A stretch of 9,025 bases of DNA from Clostridia bacterium (lineage in GTDB: Bacteria > Bacillota > Clostridia > Oscillospirales > CAG-272): assembly GCA_017960705.1 (NCBI GenBank), contig JAGCYR010000054.1, forward strand, positions 1 through 9,025. The letters run 5' to 3'. The notes below the pieces were generated by a model. It was not told the origin of the DNA. It ran no database searches and saw only the letters and a list, made by a program, of their open reading frames with translations. Positions 1 through 6,644 of the stretch are shown piece after piece. The position numbers were made by a program, and so were the translations under genes. Every line of letters starts with the position of its first letter. Within the stretch, counting starts at the first letter, position 1.

Positions 1-1055
1 GGCGCACCCCCTTCATCCGCGACATCGACAAGATCCTGCATTGCCCCTTCTATAACCGCTACGCCGACAAGACGCAGGTCTTTTCCTTTTACCGCAACGA
101 CGATCTGACCCGCCGCTCGCTCCACGTGCAGCTGGTCTCCCGGATCGCCAGGACCATCGGGCGGGCGCTGCGGCTGAACCTCGACCTGATCGAGGCGATC
201 GCGCTCGGGCACGATATCGGGCATACCCCGTTCGGACACGCGGGGGAGGAGTACCTCGACCGTTGCCTGTACGAGAAAACCGGGCGGCACTTCGCCCACA
301 ATCTCCAATCGGTGCGCGTCCTCGACGGGATCTTTCCCTACAACGTCACGATCCAGACCCTCTCGGGCATCGCCTGTCACGACGGCGAGCTTGAGCTGCA
401 CGAATACCGCCCCCGCCCCATGACCGATTTTGGCGAGTTCGACCGGATGATCGCGGAATGCGAAGCCGACCGAAAAAAGATCCGCGACCAGATCCCCTCG
501 ACGCTCGAGGGGTGCGTGGTGCGGATCTCGGACATCATCGCCTATCTCGGCAAGGACCGCCAGGACGCCGTGCGCGCGCGTTTGACCGACGAGGAGTTCC
601 CCGACGGCTCGATCGGCAGCCACAACGCGGAGATCATCAACAACCTGATCGTCAACATCATCGAAAACAGCTACGGCAAGGGCTATATCGCGATGGACGA
701 CGCCCATTTCAAAGCCCTGTCTGACGCCAAGCGGGTCAACTACGACCTGATCTACAAAAACAAGCGGGTGCGCGAGGAGATGGAAAACAGCGTGCGCCCG
801 ATGATGGAAGAGCTCTTCGACCGTCTGCTCTCCGACCTTGTCGGCAGGCGATTCGGCTCCCCGATCTTCACCCACCACGTCCGCTACGTGAACGAGGCGC
901 ATTACCGCCGCCCTCTCCCCTACGGAGAGGGAGAGCCCGAACGCATCGTCGCGGACTATATCGCCAGTATGACCGACGATTATTTCGTCGACATTTACGC
1001 GTATCTGTTCCCCGACAGCAAACGGAAGATCAGCTATAAGGGATATTTCGATTAA
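1..1055 (+). CDS. HD-domain dGTP triphosphohydrolase-like protein (5' end outside window)
   Basis: Family role: HD-superfamily dGTPase-like enzymes hydrolyse dNTPs to the nucleoside and triphosphate in the cytoplasm, helping set dNTP pools. The frame is open from base 3, giving 351 residues, so the start lies upstream; the GTG at 126 is an internal Val, since the preceding residues (RTPFIRDIDKIL, then YNRYADKTQVF) are typical of the family. Metal-binding HD signature, numbered within the window: H41 (in SLHVQLV, where the classical dGTPases have THSLEV), H70-D71 in GHDIGHTPFGHAGE, and D177 in RISDIIAYLGKDRQDA. A CHDGE motif follows the HD core. All expected metal ligands are present, so the enzyme looks intact. 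The gene ends at a bidirectional terminator and is convergent with the lyase gene. Substrate preference (dGTP or other dNTPs) cannot be read from sequence; an HD phosphohydrolase is certain, the dGTPase assignment likely. Confidence 0.88.
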   Translation, partial: RTPFIRDIDKILHCPFYNRYADKTQVFSFYRNDDLTRRSLHVQLVSRIARTIGRALRLNLDLIEAIALGHDIGHTPFGHAGEEYLDRCLYEKTGRHFAHNLQSVRVLDGIFPYNVTIQTLSGIACHDGELELHEYRPRPMTDFGEFDRMIAECEADRKKIRDQIPSTLEGCVVRISDIIAYLGKDRQDAVRARLTDEEFPDGSIGSHNAEIINNLIVNIIENSYGKGYIAMDDAHFKALSDAKRVNYDLIYKNKRVREEMENSVRPMMEELFDRLLSDLVGRRFGSPIFTHHVRYVNEAHYRRPLPYGEGEPERIVADYIASMTDDYFVDIYAYLFPDSKRKISYKGYFD

Positions 1056-1058
1056 ACG

Positions 1059-1107
1059 AAAAAAACAAAAGACGACCGCCCGCGTTTTGCGGGCGGCGTC
1101 GTTTTTT
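1059..1107. terminator. Bidirectional rho-independent terminator between convergent genes
   Basis: An imperfect GC-rich hairpin sits between two convergent stop codons. Bases 1076-1083 pair with 1089-1096 (8 bp), and 1073-1075 pair with 1099-1101 after a two-base bulge at 1097-1098; the loop is GTTTT. Six T residues (1102-1107) follow on the + strand. On the - strand the stem is followed by the complement of the A-rich run 1059-1070, that is UUUUG and then seven U. It therefore suits termination in both directions: of the HD-domain gene to its left and of the lyase gene to its right. Confidence 0.9.
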
Positions 1108-1122
1108 GTGAAGCGCGCGGAT

Positions 1123-3846
1123 TTACTGGGGAGTGAGGGTGATCTGTCCGGCGGAAGCGGTGAAGACCAGAAGTCCTCCGTCATCCGTCGCGGTGATCCG
1201 CTGGGTGTTCCCGTTCGCGTCGCGGACCACCCACTTTCCGGCTTTGACGCCCGAGACGTAGTAGGTGAGATCGCCCGCGCCGTCCGTAGTGAAGCTGAAC
1301 GCCTCGGTCCGTCTCGTCGCGTTGGTCACGAAGATCGCGGCGACCTTGCCGATCCGGGCGCCTTTGATCCCCGACGCGGAGATCTCGACGGCGGTCTGTC
1401 CCGCCGGGTTCTTGTTCGAATCGCAGACGTACATCACGTTCAGGAGCTGATTGGTCTTCGCGGCTGCCGTCGTGACCTCGACGCGACCCCAGAATCCGTC
1501 GTCAGCCGCGGAATAAAGGGTCCCTGAGGCGTCCCGGTATCCCTGTACCGTCGTGACCGCGCTGCCGCCGACCACGTTCTGCAGAACGAGCTTTCCGCCG
1601 TTCTTCGAGACGGTAGCGGTCTTGTCCGAGACGGTCGGCTGCGCCGGAACGTGGAGCAGGAAGGTCTTTTTCGCGCTCGAGTTCGACGTGATATTGTCGA
1701 AGACGAAGAAGTACAGCGGGATAAATTCGTTCTTGGTATCGTAGACCACGAGCATCCGGCGCGTGACCTCGGACGCCACGCTCGACCCGTACGCCTTCGC
1801 GTTGTTCCCGGCGATATAGGCGTAGACCGGCGTCTTCCCGTCGGACTTGAATCCTTCCTCGTGTCCCGTCACCTCGCCGATCAGCGTGTTGCTGTCGGTC
1901 ATGTAATTCCGGTGCGACATTTCGTTGCCGCCCATACGCTGCTGCCCGTTCCCGCCGATCAGAATGCAGTTGTGCGCGACCGTCGCCTGATGATAGTTTC
2001 TCCAATGGTCGGAGCCGTAGGAGTCGTAGTCGCCTGTGTCTCCCGCAAGCATGGTCTTGTACCAGATCTGGAACTGTCCCGCGTCGCGGTGATCGTGGTT
2101 GCCGCCCGTCCGGACGCCGATCTTCATTAAAACCGCCGCCTGATCGTCGCTCCAGTTGTTCCGGGCGATGATCTGTCCGAGGAAGCCGCCGTTGTAGAGG
2201 ATCAGCGGCATATCCTTGTGGCGATCGGACGCCGCCTTCACGCCGTTCGAACTACAGATCAGGTATTCGACGTAGTTCGAGCCGACCGTGAAGTACGAAT
2301 CGAACTTCGTACAGCTCTTTTTGTAGTATTCGAGGTTCGCGCGCATAGTCGCGTCGTCGAAGAGATACGAAGCAAGGAGCGTGTTACGGCTGTACTCGAT
2401 GAATCCGCCGTCGTCTGCGTGATCGTCGCCCGCGGCGAACGCGTTTCTGTTCGGCAGCTCGTAGGAGTAAACCGTCCGCATGACCTGTTTCATCCCCGCC
2501 TCGTCGTAGGGCATCACGCCGGTCGCCGCCTTGATCAGGATCCCCGAATAGAGGTCGGACGAGAAGCGGATGCGGATGTAGAGCGACGCGCCCTGCGTCA
2601 CCATTCCGGCGGAATAGTAGTAGTTGCGCGGCGTGACGTACTCGGCGTAAAAACGTCCGCCGATGTAGTTCCACCAGCCGGGATACTCGTCGTAGATCGC
2701 GATGGCGAACGCGAGATAGTCGCGCAGAAGCTGGAACTCGCAGCCGTGTCCCGCGACCGAGTACTGTCCCGAGGGCGGGAAACCCATCTCCATCTTGCCG
2801 TCGTCGCAGCACTTATGTTCGACGCCCGCGACGATCTGCTGCTTGTCGGCGGACGTCAAGAGATCGTAGCACCAGTCGTAAACGCAGGCGGCGACGAACA
2901 TCGTCAGCCCGTACTGCCGTTCGGGGTCGCCCGTGATGCCGGCGAAATCCATCGTGTTCAGATGGTTCTTGATCGCCAGGATCGCCGAATATCCCGTGAT
3001 CTTGTTCCCGGTCAGCCGGTAATCGAGCGCCAGCGCCTGGATCTGGTCGAGGACGTCGGACGAGAAGTTGTTGTGACTCGACGAAGCGGGCAGTTTCCCG
3101 GTGGTCGGATTGTTGATCGCCTTCAAATACAGTTTGGCGGCGGTGACGTTGCGGGTGTCGTAGACGGTCGACCTGACCGCTTCGAGCTCGTCCCCGTTGA
3201 ACATCACGCGGGGATGCTGCGCCCGCGGGGAGACCGACGGGGCGGTGTAGGTCGAGCCGAGGTTCGCCGTCACGCTGCCGAAGTCGGCGCTGAACGAGCT
3301 GACCTTCTGCTTGACGGTATTGACCTGCGTGTTGTAATCGGAAAACGACATGGAAGACGAGACGACGCCCTGCCCGCAGAGCGTGCAGAATTTCTCGATC
3401 TGACCGTCGGACGACGAGGTCGGCGGGGTGACCAGCCGTTCCGCGGAGCCCGCGGTATTGTGCGCGGTGGGGTTGATCGGGATCACCTCGCTCTTCTTTG
3501 CCGAGCAGTTGGTGCAATCGTAGATGCGGATACCGGTCGCGGTGCAAGTCGCGGCGTCGGCGACCCGCCCGGTATCGCTCCAGGCGTGCCCGTCGGTCTC
3601 TTCGGTTTTCGTTTCGCCGCAGATCGTGCAGGTGTATTCGATCTCGCCTTTGGTTTCTTCTTTGGTTTCGGGATCGCAGCTGCCTTCCCGGATGACGCGC
3701 CCCTCGTCCCAGACGTGTTCGTGTTCGCCCGGGGCGGTGGTTTCGTCGCCATCCGACCTGTTGGGCGACGTGTCGCAGGACGCGAACAGCGCGACACAAA
3801 GGCAGAGGCACAGGAGCAACGCAAGGATCACAAGAATTCTTTTCAT
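1123..3846 (-). CDS. Heparinase II/III-family polysaccharide lyase, lipoprotein with CxxC modules
   Basis: Predicted surface lipoprotein (907 aa) that would cleave uronate-containing polysaccharide by beta-elimination; the substrate (glycosaminoglycan, alginate-like or other) is not determinable. Signal peptide MKR plus a Leu-rich core ends in lipobox FASC with C24 as the lipidated Cys. Residues about 42-160 hold three Cys-rich modules with CxxC pairs C73/C76, C111/C114 and C154/C157. The catalytic region runs from about residue 210. Residues that line up with Pedobacter heparinase II (my alignment by spacing): H367 and E370 (its H202/E205), Y423 (Y257), H584 (H406), and zinc ligands H586, D603, H625 (H408, D425, H464); the H586-D603 distance of 17 matches exactly. 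The C-terminus is a beta-rich tail. The start is the ATG at 3846: it begins the signal peptide and has an AGAAAGGG ribosome site at 3853-3860; a TTG ten codons upstream is less plausible. Single-gene unit with no sulfatase or hydrolase neighbours. Confidence 0.88.
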   Translation of the reverse strand: MKRILVILALLLCLCLCVALFASCDTSPNRSDGDETTAPGEHEHVWDEGRVIREGSCDPETKEETKGEIEYTCTICGETKTEETDGHAWSDTGRVADAATCTATGIRIYDCTNCSAKKSEVIPINPTAHNTAGSAERLVTPPTSSSDGQIEKFCTLCGQGVVSSSMSFSDYNTQVNTVKQKVSSFSADFGSVTANLGSTYTAPSVSPRAQHPRVMFNGDELEAVRSTVYDTRNVTAAKLYLKAINNPTTGKLPASSSHNNFSSDVLDQIQALALDYRLTGNKITGYSAILAIKNHLNTMDFAGITGDPERQYGLTMFVAACVYDWCYDLLTSADKQQIVAGVEHKCCDDGKMEMGFPPSGQYSVAGHGCEFQLLRDYLAFAIAIYDEYPGWWNYIGGRFYAEYVTPRNYYYSAGMVTQGASLYIRIRFSSDLYSGILIKAATGVMPYDEAGMKQVMRTVYSYELPNRNAFAAGDDHADDGGFIEYSRNTLLASYLFDDATMRANLEYYKKSCTKFDSYFTVGSNYVEYLICSSNGVKAASDRHKDMPLILYNGGFLGQIIARNNWSDDQAAVLMKIGVRTGGNHDHRDAGQFQIWYKTMLAGDTGDYDSYGSDHWRNYHQATVAHNCILIGGNGQQRMGGNEMSHRNYMTDSNTLIGEVTGHEEGFKSDGKTPVYAYIAGNNAKAYGSSVASEVTRRMLVVYDTKNEFIPLYFFVFDNITSNSSAKKTFLLHVPAQPTVSDKTATVSKNGGKLVLQNVVGGSAVTTVQGYRDASGTLYSAADDGFWGRVEVTTAAAKTNQLLNVMYVCDSNKNPAGQTAVEISASGIKGARIGKVAAIFVTNATRRTEAFSFTTDGAGDLTYYVSGVKAGKWVVRDANGNTQRITATDDGGLLVFTASAGQITLTPQ

Positions 3847-3898
3847 TTCGTTCCCTTTCTTGATCGAACCCGGCAAAAGCCGACGGTTCCTTGACTAT

Positions 3899-3927
3899 AT
3901 TATACATCAAAAATCAATAAAAAGCAA
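3899..3927 (-). promoter_or_regulatory. Sigma-A-type promoter for the lyase lipoprotein gene
   Basis: Read on the - strand, a -35 TTGCTT (complement of 3922-3927) is followed after exactly 17 bases by a consensus -10 TATAAT (complement of 3899-3904). Transcription would begin near 3892, leaving a leader of about 46 bases before the ATG at 3846. The island is clearly AT-rich against its GC-rich surroundings. No operator-like palindrome was found next to it. Confidence 0.82.
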
Positions 3928-4043
3928 CCGCAAAGAAAAAAACGGGCAAAAAAGTGATCGCGCCCCCGCAAGGATCCCCTCCCGCGGCGTTTTTTTGTAA
4001 GCCGGAAAAATGAAAATCCGCGGCGGAAAAACGCGAAAAACGG

Positions 4044-4072
4044 TTGCGCGGAACGCGTTTTTCTGCTACAAT
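4044..4072 (+). promoter_or_regulatory. Extended -10 promoter for the membrane protein/MBL operon
   Basis: A -35 TTGCGC (4044-4049), a 17-base spacer and a -10 TACAAT (4067-4072), with TG at 4064-4065 one base before the -10 (an extended -10). Transcription would start near 4079, giving a leader of roughly 28 bases to the ATG at 4107. It is divergent from the promoter at 3899-3927; the roughly 115 bases between the two contain no gene. Confidence 0.8.
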
Positions 4073-4106
4073 AGAAGTGAAGAAAACGCAAGAAAGGAAC
4101 CGTTCT

Positions 4107-4538
4107 ATGGCAAAAACCGTGAAAAGTACGGTCAAGCGGCAGGTCCGCCGCACGGCGAAGCGCAATCCCCTCGCCGCGGTCGTCCTGATCCTGGCGCTCG
4201 CGATCGGGCTTGCCGTCGGGTATCTCGCCTGCACCGCGCTGACCAAAAACGACGGATTCTCACTCAAAGGCGAAAAGGCGGTCGTCTATACCGTCGGAGA
4301 GGGCGGCGGCAGCGTCACCCTCGGGGAGGACGGCTGGACGCTGACTGCGCTCGGCAAGGACGCAGGAGATCAGGTCAAGGTCGAGACCGATCTTCAGACG
4401 ACGAACGGCGGCTATACCGTTCCGACCGACGAGCCGGGCGTCTACCGGATCGTGTACCGTCCCACCCACTTCCTGTTCTCGAAATACAGTCTGGTGCGGA
4501 CCGTAACCGTGAAAGCGGCGGAAGGAGGGGCTGAATAA
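4107..4538 (+). CDS. Small single-pass membrane protein with Ig-like extracytoplasmic domain
   Basis: I do not recognise a named family. The 143-residue product has a very basic N-terminus (8 Lys/Arg in the first 19 residues), one transmembrane helix at about 22-45, and an outer domain of about 95 residues. The basic tail predicts N-in topology. C42 at the helix end (YLAC) is not a good lipobox because Tyr occupies -3. The outer domain looks beta-rich; its end (VPTDEPGVYRIVYR, then RTVTVKA) resembles the last strands of bacterial Ig-like/DUF5011-type domains, which suggests binding or scaffolding rather than catalysis (inference). The ATG at 4107 is chosen because AAGGA at 4094-4098 precedes it and the promoter -10 ends at 4072; the in-frame TTG at 4044 lies inside the promoter. 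Its TAA shares a base with the next gene's ATG, so the two proteins are likely made together and may act as a membrane pair. Confidence 0.8.
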   Translation: MAKTVKSTVKRQVRRTAKRNPLAAVVLILALAIGLAVGYLACTALTKNDGFSLKGEKAVVYTVGEGGGSVTLGEDGWTLTALGKDAGDQVKVETDLQTTNGGYTVPTDEPGVYRIVYRPTHFLFSKYSLVRTVTVKAAEGGAE

Positions 4539-5722
4539 TGGCGGGTAAAGTCAAAAAACTATCCCCCGTACTCGTCGTATTTCTCGCGATCCTCTGTTTT
4601 CTCGTCGGCGCCGCCGCGGGCTTTCTCGGCGCGGCGCGGAACAACTACCTTTCCCCCGTCGACGAGTACGCGGAGATCCAAGCGAACGGAAGGAACGGAA
4701 ACGGGAAAACCGCGGCGTCCACGACGGGTACGCAAAACGGCGGGAACGTCACGAAAAGCGACGAGATCGGCGGGAATCTGCAGATCCATTTTCTCGAGCT
4801 CGGGAACTACTACACCGGCGACTGCGTGTATATCAAGGCGGGCGACACCGACATCCTGATCGACGCGGGATCGAAGTATTCGAGCGTGCCGACCATCTCC
4901 GCGTACCTGAACGAGTACGTCGAAGACAACAAACTGGAATACGTGATCGTCACCCACGCGCACGAGGATCACTACGCGGGATTCGCCGCGAACGTGGGGA
5001 TCTTCGACCTCTACGAATGCGAGGTCATCATCGATTTCGCGCAGACCAATCAGAAACCCGACGCGGATATGTATACGCGCTATATCGCCAAACGCGACGC
5101 CGAGATCGCGGCGGGCGCGACTCACTACACGGCGCTCGACTGTATCGAGCAGGACAAGACCGATTTCGCCGTGGCGGAGGGGATCAATATGAAGATCCTC
5201 AACAGCTACTACTACGCCAATAAGGATTCGTCGGGCGAGAACAACCATTCGGTCTGTATGCTCCTGACCGAGGGTGAAAACAACTATCTGTTCACCGGGG
5301 ACCTTGAGGAAAAGGGCGAAAAGAAGCTGGTCGAGATGAACGACCTGCCCGAAGTGGTCCTCTACAAGGCGGGACACCACGGATCGAAGACCTCGTCCTC
5401 CGACGCGCTGCTCTCGGTCATCAAACCGCAGATCGTCTGCGTCTGCTGCTGCGCGGGAAGCAACGAATACAGGGCGGCGGAAAGCAACAAGTTCCCGTCG
5501 CAGGCGTTCGTCGACCGGATCGCGCCCTACACCGATCGGGTCTACGTCACCACCATCGTCGTGAGCGACGAAGACAAGACCTTCCAATCTATGAACGGGA
5601 ACATTACGGTATGCAGCGACGGGGAAAAGATCTGGGTCGTCTGCTCGGCGTCGGATCTTCTGCTGCGCGAGACCGCGTGGTTCGAGGAAAAGCGAACCTG
5701 TCCCGCCGCCTGGCAAAAATAA
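4538..5722 (+). CDS. Membrane-anchored ComEC-type MBL-fold hydrolase
   Basis: A 394-residue metallo-beta-lactamase-fold hydrolase of the type that forms the C-terminal domain of the competence protein ComEC, but without the ComEC channel. Residues about 9-31 form one N-terminal transmembrane helix or uncleaved signal anchor, followed by a low-complexity Asn/Gly/Thr linker (about 48-80) and the MBL domain. Visible motifs: THAHEDH with metal ligands H140, H142, D144, H145; a NNHSVCMLL strand; LFTGDL with bridging D255; and KAGHHGSKTSS with H280-H281, the ComEC-like signature. The catalytic domain should face outwards. The substrate is unknown; ComEC relatives are thought to act on DNA, others on phosphodiesters. 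The ATG overlaps the upstream TAA by one base and has AAGGAGG at 4522-4528, nine bases before it, so it is translationally coupled to the small membrane protein. No competence genes are nearby. Confidence 0.88.
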   Translation: MAGKVKKLSPVLVVFLAILCFLVGAAAGFLGAARNNYLSPVDEYAEIQANGRNGNGKTAASTTGTQNGGNVTKSDEIGGNLQIHFLELGNYYTGDCVYIKAGDTDILIDAGSKYSSVPTISAYLNEYVEDNKLEYVIVTHAHEDHYAGFAANVGIFDLYECEVIIDFAQTNQKPDADMYTRYIAKRDAEIAAGATHYTALDCIEQDKTDFAVAEGINMKILNSYYYANKDSSGENNHSVCMLLTEGENNYLFTGDLEEKGEKKLVEMNDLPEVVLYKAGHHGSKTSSSDALLSVIKPQIVCVCCCAGSNEYRAAESNKFPSQAFVDRIAPYTDRVYVTTIVVSDEDKTFQSMNGNITVCSDGEKIWVVCSASDLLLRETAWFEEKRTCPAAWQK

Positions 5723-5723
5723 T

Positions 5724-6497
5724 TCAATTTACAAGTACGACGGCGCCGAGAGGCGCCGTTTCGTATATCCAGCGGCTGTCCTCCGGGGAAAGCCGGACGC
5801 AGCCGTGCGAGATCCGCGCCGAGAGTTCGCCGTCGAGGATCGCGTCGCCACGCCAAGTATAGAGCACCGAGTGGAAGAGATACCCACCGTAATAGTGGAC
5901 CCCCCAGCGGCAGAGATAGACCCCCTCTTTGCCCATAAACTCGGTCCTGTAATCGGTCTCGTACCGCCCGCGCGGAGTCGGATGCCCGGCGTCCCCGACC
6001 GAGCAGGGCATCACGCGGAGCACTTCCCCGTTCTCGAGTACCGTGACGGTCAGGCGGGTCAGATCGACAAAGAATACCCACGCGGGCAGCGGATCGCCGA
6101 GCTCGCTTTCAAGGAACGCGACCGTCTGTTCCGCCTTCGGCTCGGGCAAAGCGGGCACGGCGGGGGCGAGCGGCTCGATCAGATCCCACGCGACGATCGC
6201 TTCGCTCCCCGACGGGTAGCGGACGCGGTAGGAGACGTTGCTCTCCGCCGAGAGCAGTTCGACCGGGACGCTCCCGCCGCCCGAGAGTTTCAGCAGTCCC
6301 GGCTGAACGAACGGCGGGAACAGCAGAGCCGGGTCGGTCGGCGCGTCGGTTGCGGGCGGAGCGGTCGGGAGCGGAGGCGGAGCGGCGGTCGATCCCTCCG
6401 CCGTCTCGGGGATCCCGGTTGCGACGGACGTTCTCCCGCAGGAAACGAGCCCGAAAAGCAGGCAAAACGCAAGCCAGAACGCCGCGATCCTTTTCAA
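5724..6497 (-). CDS. L,D-transpeptidase (YkuD fold), lipoprotein
   Basis: Predicted membrane-attached enzyme that forms 3-3 peptidoglycan cross-links or attaches proteins to peptidoglycan through a catalytic Cys. Layout of the 257 residues: a lipoprotein signal ending in LVSC (C20), a Pro/Thr/Ala-rich linker at about 25-60, a short SH3-like beta segment at about 68-112, and the YkuD domain at about 122-257. The YkuD landmarks are HPTPRGRYET, HYYGGYLFHS and ISHGCVRL with H231 and nucleophile C233; all are intact. The start is a TTG at 6497, chosen because it gives a proper MKR-type signal peptide directly after a GGGGGG run on the - strand about seven bases upstream; no ATG gives this. No clear promoter was seen in the 147-base gap to the divergent gene. 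The TGA is separated by one base from the convergent MBL stop codon. Function is confident, the physiological acceptor unknown. Confidence 0.9.
   Translation of the reverse strand: MKRIAAFWLAFCLLFGLVSCGRTSVATGIPETAEGSTAAPPPLPTAPPATDAPTDPALLFPPFVQPGLLKLSGGGSVPVELLSAESNVSYRVRYPSGSEAIVAWDLIEPLAPAVPALPEPKAEQTVAFLESELGDPLPAWVFFVDLTRLTVTVLENGEVLRVMPCSVGDAGHPTPRGRYETDYRTEFMGKEGVYLCRWGVHYYGGYLFHSVLYTWRGDAILDGELSARISHGCVRLSPEDSRWIYETAPLGAVVLVN
5740..5764 (+). terminator. Probable terminator of the MBL operon, inside the convergent gene's 3' end
   Basis: A perfect 8-bp stem, ACGGCGCC (5740-5747) with GGCGCCGT (5752-5759), closed by a GAGA tetraloop, lies 17 bases after the MBL stop codon. The T tract is short (TTTCGT), so termination strength is uncertain. 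The same bases encode the C-terminal residues TAPLGAV of the L,D-transpeptidase on the other strand, so the palindrome is constrained by both uses. It could also be a chance product of GC-rich coding sequence. Confidence 0.5.
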
Positions 6498-6582
6498 GCA
6501 AATCCCCCCGATCCCGTTTTCTTTTCAGTATGCCCCGGCGCCTCCGAGCTATGCGGCGCGGGGTCGGCGGATCCTCCCTCTC

Positions 6583-6611
6583 TTGCATTTTTTGTGAAAA
6601 TGGTGTATAAT
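6583..6611 (+). promoter_or_regulatory. Sigma-A-type promoter for the MBL-GDPD gene
   Basis: A -35 TTGCAT (6583-6588) and a consensus -10 TATAAT (6606-6611) are separated by exactly 17 bases. Transcription would begin near 6618, leaving a leader of about 27 bases that contains the AAGGAGG ribosome site at 6629-6635. This placement also confirms that translation begins at 6645 and not further upstream in the long open frame. Confidence 0.85.
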
Positions 6612-6644
6612 GAAGGTGAAATCAAGAAAAGGAGGGCACAGATC

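Noticed and set aside
126..128. GTG as start of the HD-domain gene
   Set aside because: Conserved family sequence, including the first HD-motif His, lies upstream of it in the same frame.
2218..3894. 558-codon open frame on the + strand across the lyase gene
   Set aside because: It is antisense to a convincing lyase with intact catalytic residues; the translation is Arg/Val/Asp-rich with no motifs, the usual shadow of GC-rich coding sequence.
3961..3996. GC-rich stretch followed by seven T in the divergent intergenic region, terminator-like
   Set aside because: Only about three or four consecutive pairs can be formed, and no transcript is expected to end there.
4224..4235. Lipobox-like YLAC in the small membrane protein
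   Set aside because: Tyr at -3 and a Cys at the far end of a 24-residue helix do not fit a lipoprotein signal; a plain transmembrane anchor is more likely.
4559..5716. 385-codon open frame on the - strand across the MBL gene
   Set aside because: It mirrors the ComEC-type MBL gene; there is no ribosome site and no recognisable domain.
5805..6644. 280-codon upstream extension of the MBL-GDPD frame
   Set aside because: It runs antisense through the L,D-transpeptidase gene and across the promoter at 6583-6611; the ATG at 6645 has its own AAGGAGG.
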